Assembly (NCBI RefSeq): GCF_007655135.1
Contig: NC_045128.1
Span: 3,658,001-3,722,000 of the forward strand
Direction of reading: 5' to 3'
DNA: 64,000 bases
Source of the DNA: Punica granatum
Lineage: Eukaryota; Streptophyta; Magnoliopsida; Myrtales; Lythraceae
Shown here: positions 61,301 to 64,000 of the stretch, piece by piece
Layout: each line of letters opens with the position of its first letter
How positions within the stretch are numbered: position 1 is the stretch's first letter
The notes under the pieces: model-generated
What the model saw: only the letters and a program-made list of their open reading frames with translations
Told to the model about the DNA's origin: nothing
Databases searched by the model: none
Program-made: the position numbers and the translations under genes

Positions 61301-64000
61301 ACAAATAAAAAGGAATTGCTGCTGCTATTGTAGATACTGCTGTATGGCCGTTTGATTGTATATTTAGTACGAGAAAGGTTTGGTACTTGGAGTAGTTCCT
61401 TCTACACTGAATCTCCTTTACCAATTGAAAGTGCCTGTGGATTATCCTATTCTATTGTTCATATATAACAAAATGTATTGGCGCTTAGCTGCTTTTATTT
61501 GGTCTCTGGTGCAGATATCAAGAGCCTCTTCAACCCCAGAATCAAGTTATATAGCTAAGCCAGCAGCATCCTGGTTGGACGATTTTCTCGTGTGGTTATC
61601 TCCCGAGGCTTTTGGTTGCTGTAGGAAATTCATAAATGGTACTTATTGCCCTCCCGATGATCAGGTAGATGCATCTCTCTGTTCTCTCATCTTTTCTTTT
61701 AGATAGTCATTATTTTGACATAATTTATACGTGGTATGTGTAATCATCTTTCATTTTATTTGCTGATTATTGGGACAAATTAAAATTTGACATCCATGTA
61801 TTGCAATCTTTTCCCCTTCTTCTCTTTCAGCCTCCGTGTTGTTCACCAGATGAAGGCTTATGTGGGTTTGGTGGTGTATGCAAAGACTGCACGACGGTAA
61901 TGTCTCATATCTCCCTGTGAGATGGAAAAATATGGCCATTCCCTGACTGGTTCTGATCAATATATTTGGATGGAAGTATATTCGATAATTTGTCTGCTGT
62001 GAATCAAGGAAATCTTTTATTTTATCCAATGTGCTTTAAATTAAAAGTTAAAACATTTCATGATCTTACCAGTGCTTTCGCCGATCTGATCTGTTAAATG
62101 GCCGGCCTTCTACGACACAATTTAAGGAGAAGCTTCCTTGGTTCCTTGATGCACTGCCATCAGCTGACTGCGCAAAGGGTGGGCATGGGGCTTACACGAG
62201 TAGTGTTGATCTAAATGGTTTGTATCTCTCATACTTTTACATAATTTATAATATAATCAAAGCACTCCTGCTTCTTCATTTGTTGAAAAGCTATGACCAC
62301 AAAAGTTGTTTTTCTATCGCAGCACAAGGTGTATCTACACTACACACATACCTGTAAATATAGTACCAATATCCATGAAATGAATTTATCATTAGCTAGT
62401 GATCTATTGACAGGTTATGAGAGTGGTGTCATTAGAGCATCAGAATTTCGGACATATCACACGCCTCTCAATAATCAAGTAAGGCTGTAAAAAATTTAAT
62501 ATTTCATCATACCTCTTCATTTTGGTGACATTGATTTTGATTTGTCGTTGGCTGTGTCTATTTTGGCAGGGCAATTATGTTGACTCTCTGCGTGCTGCCA
62601 GAGAGTTCAGCTCCAGAGTTTCTGATTCTTTGCAGGTTGAATGATTTGCTCCCCCCATTTTGCCTTTATCAAAGTAAATATTACGATACTGATGCTTGGA
62701 GAGTAGCTGATTAGTCCATTTTCTTCTGGCGCAGATGGACATATTCCCATATTCAGTCTTCTATATCTTCTTCGAGCAATACCTCAACATATGGAGGGTA
62801 GCTTTGATCAACATCTCTATTGCACTTGGTATTCCACTGACGGAGTTCTGTTAAATACTCGTTATCACTTGATTACTTGTATGCTTAATTCGTGGAATTC
62901 AATCCGTTTGCTTAACAGGTGCTATATTTGTTGTTTGTTTGGTGTTCACATCGAGGTATAAATCATTCTTCTTGGTGTTATTTATCAATTCTATTTTTTT
63001 ATTTGATAATTTTTTTAATCAATTCTTTCTACAAGAAAAATGACATTATTGCTTGCATTCAGTTTATGGAGTTCGGCGATCGTATTGATTGTTTTGGCAA
63101 TGATGGTCGTAGATCTGATGGTATAACTCTGATCTCAGAAAGAATACATAATATACTTTAGCTCTTGAAGTTTTGTTTTCAGAATCTTATCGATCTTAAT
63201 CGTATCTATGCCTGCAGGGCGTCGTGGCAATTCTGAATATCCAGTTGAATGCCGTCTCCGTCGTAAACCTCATCATGTCAATTGGGATCGCTGTTGAATT
63301 TTGCTTGCATATATTACAGGCGTTCCTGGTTAGTACTACCACCTCCCCTTGGTCTTAATTTCTCAACAAGCGAAACTTGCCTTCTCCTTCGGGTTTTTGC
63401 TGGGGTTATGAGAGCTGTTGGATGCAGAATTTCTTGATTTTCTTCTTGCATTAGTTTCTAAGATACTAAAAATCTTTCTTTCTGGCATAGGTGTACTATG
63501 CAGTACTTACCATTTTCAATAGCTCTTTCGAGCTGAAGTAAAGTCTGCTTAAGTTGTCTGTGTTTGTGGTGCTATTATACAGGTATCACGAGGTGATCGA
63601 GACCAACGAATGAGAGGGGCTCTCAGTACCATGGGGGCTTCTGTCTTCAGGTAGATGACTTCTCTCTCACCCATTAATAGATATACTGATAGTGTAAGCG
63701 ATGTTTATTCTAACTATAGACATCGGAACGTGCATCCAATTGATGACTTTACTCCCCTTTCAGAGTTGTTTCTGATGCTTATATTACCTCACATTATGCA
63801 GTGGCATTACACTGACGAAACTGTGTGGAGTAATCGTCCTTTGCTTCTCTAGATCAGAAATCTTTGTGGTCTCTCTTTCATTCTCTGCCTCTCTCTTGCT
63901 CTTCTCATAATTTCATCGACACGGGATGTTGAATCTTTGTGACCATGATCTGCAGGTTTACTACTTCCAAATGTACCTTGCACTGGTTCTCATAGGTTTC
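52335..64000 (+). CDS. NPC1-type sterol transporter, 3'-partial
   Basis: Thirty-eight exons are visible, the last running to the window edge; about 1260 residues, all phases consistent. Exons: 52335-52400, 52911-52987, 53250-53367, 53472-53579, 53873-53989, 54247-54397, 54730-54977, 55102-55278, 56134-56204, 56323-56440, 57088-57171, 57364-57459, 57648-57749, 57983-58051, 58437-58532, 58615-58722, 59018-59131, 59218-59301, 59629-59757, 59890-60088, 60178-60318, 60459-60502, 60584-60667, 60761-60829, 60929-61005, 61139-61208, 61515-61664, 61831-61896, 62073-62217, 62414-62478, 62570-62635, 62735-62828, 62919-62955, 63063-63120, 63218-63328, 63583-63650, 63802-63868, 63956 onward. Signal peptide, NPC1 N-terminal cysteine-rich domain ([36 protein letters not shown]), luminal loops, sterol-sensing domain (about exons 18-21) and Patched-like C-terminal helices. 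It should move sterols in vacuolar or endosomal membranes; the plant role is inferred. Intron 1 has a GC donor. Confidence 0.95.
52401..52910 (+). other. GC-AG intron (NPC1 intron 1)
   Basis: Exon 1 ends CATACAG and the intron opens GCAAGA instead of GT. No GT donor in the right phase exists before the in-frame stop at 52425-52427. The junction is needed to complete the signal peptide with exon 2. GC-AG introns are a known minor class with a strong AG|GCAAG context, as here. Confidence 0.85.
57191..57216. repeat. Poly-C run of 26
   Basis: An uninterrupted run of 26 C only 20 bp after the donor of NPC1 exon 11. Its length is likely to vary between individuals or assemblies, and it could affect splicing efficiency. 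Confidence 0.9.

Overview
The window is nuclear DNA of a flowering plant, most likely a woody eudicot. It has GT-AG introns with T-rich acceptors, AT-rich intergenic DNA full of short transposons, and only plant-type gene families. The species cannot be fixed from the sequence. The kinase and PPR genes at 33.8-45.0 kb resemble a neighbouring Arabidopsis pair (At2g17220/At2g17210 from memory), which hints at old microsynteny.

Layout. 0.6-3.5 kb (+): tonoplast monosaccharide transporter (MSSP/TMT), first exon outside the window. 4.0-7.4 kb (-): clade-3-type glutamate receptor-like channel, six exons including a 32-nt microexon. 10.8-12.1 kb (-): single-exon PHT4;6-type Golgi phosphate transporter. 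13-17.4 kb: AT-rich DNA with a SINE, a hairpin cluster and a hAT-type MITE. 17.7-18.1 kb (+): type 4 (Ec) metallothionein with TATA and ABRE-like elements. 18.9-23.6 kb (-): tandem pair of TANGO2/NRDE-family genes. 23.7-26.7 kb: AT-rich, partly transposon-derived. 26.8-31.7 kb (+): bromodomain protein of the plant SWI/SNF-associated BRD family. 32.4-33.1 kb: SINE and a second hAT MITE. 33.9-36.3 kb (+): RLCK-VII kinase of the PIX13 type. 36.6-38.0 kb: Pack-MULE with three copies of a captured LRR receptor-kinase fragment. 38.6-42.4 kb (+): GAUT3-like galacturonosyltransferase. 42.8-45.0 kb (+): intronless PLS-type PPR gene. 45.5-51.1 kb: complete MULE with 9-bp target duplication, about 346-bp terminal inverted repeats, an open 942-aa transposase and a captured xylose isomerase exon. 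52.3-64.0 kb (+): NPC1-type sterol transporter, 38 exons visible, 3' end outside the window.

The host genes are unrelated single-function loci; several act in endomembranes (tonoplast sugar transport, Golgi phosphate, Golgi pectin synthesis, endosomal sterol transport), which is ordinary gene order rather than a cluster. The most notable structures are the two Mutator-like elements that carry pieces of host genes. The larger one looks young and possibly autonomous. Exon boundaries were assigned by splice consensus, reading phase and family conservation; every multi-exon model given in full keeps frame throughout.
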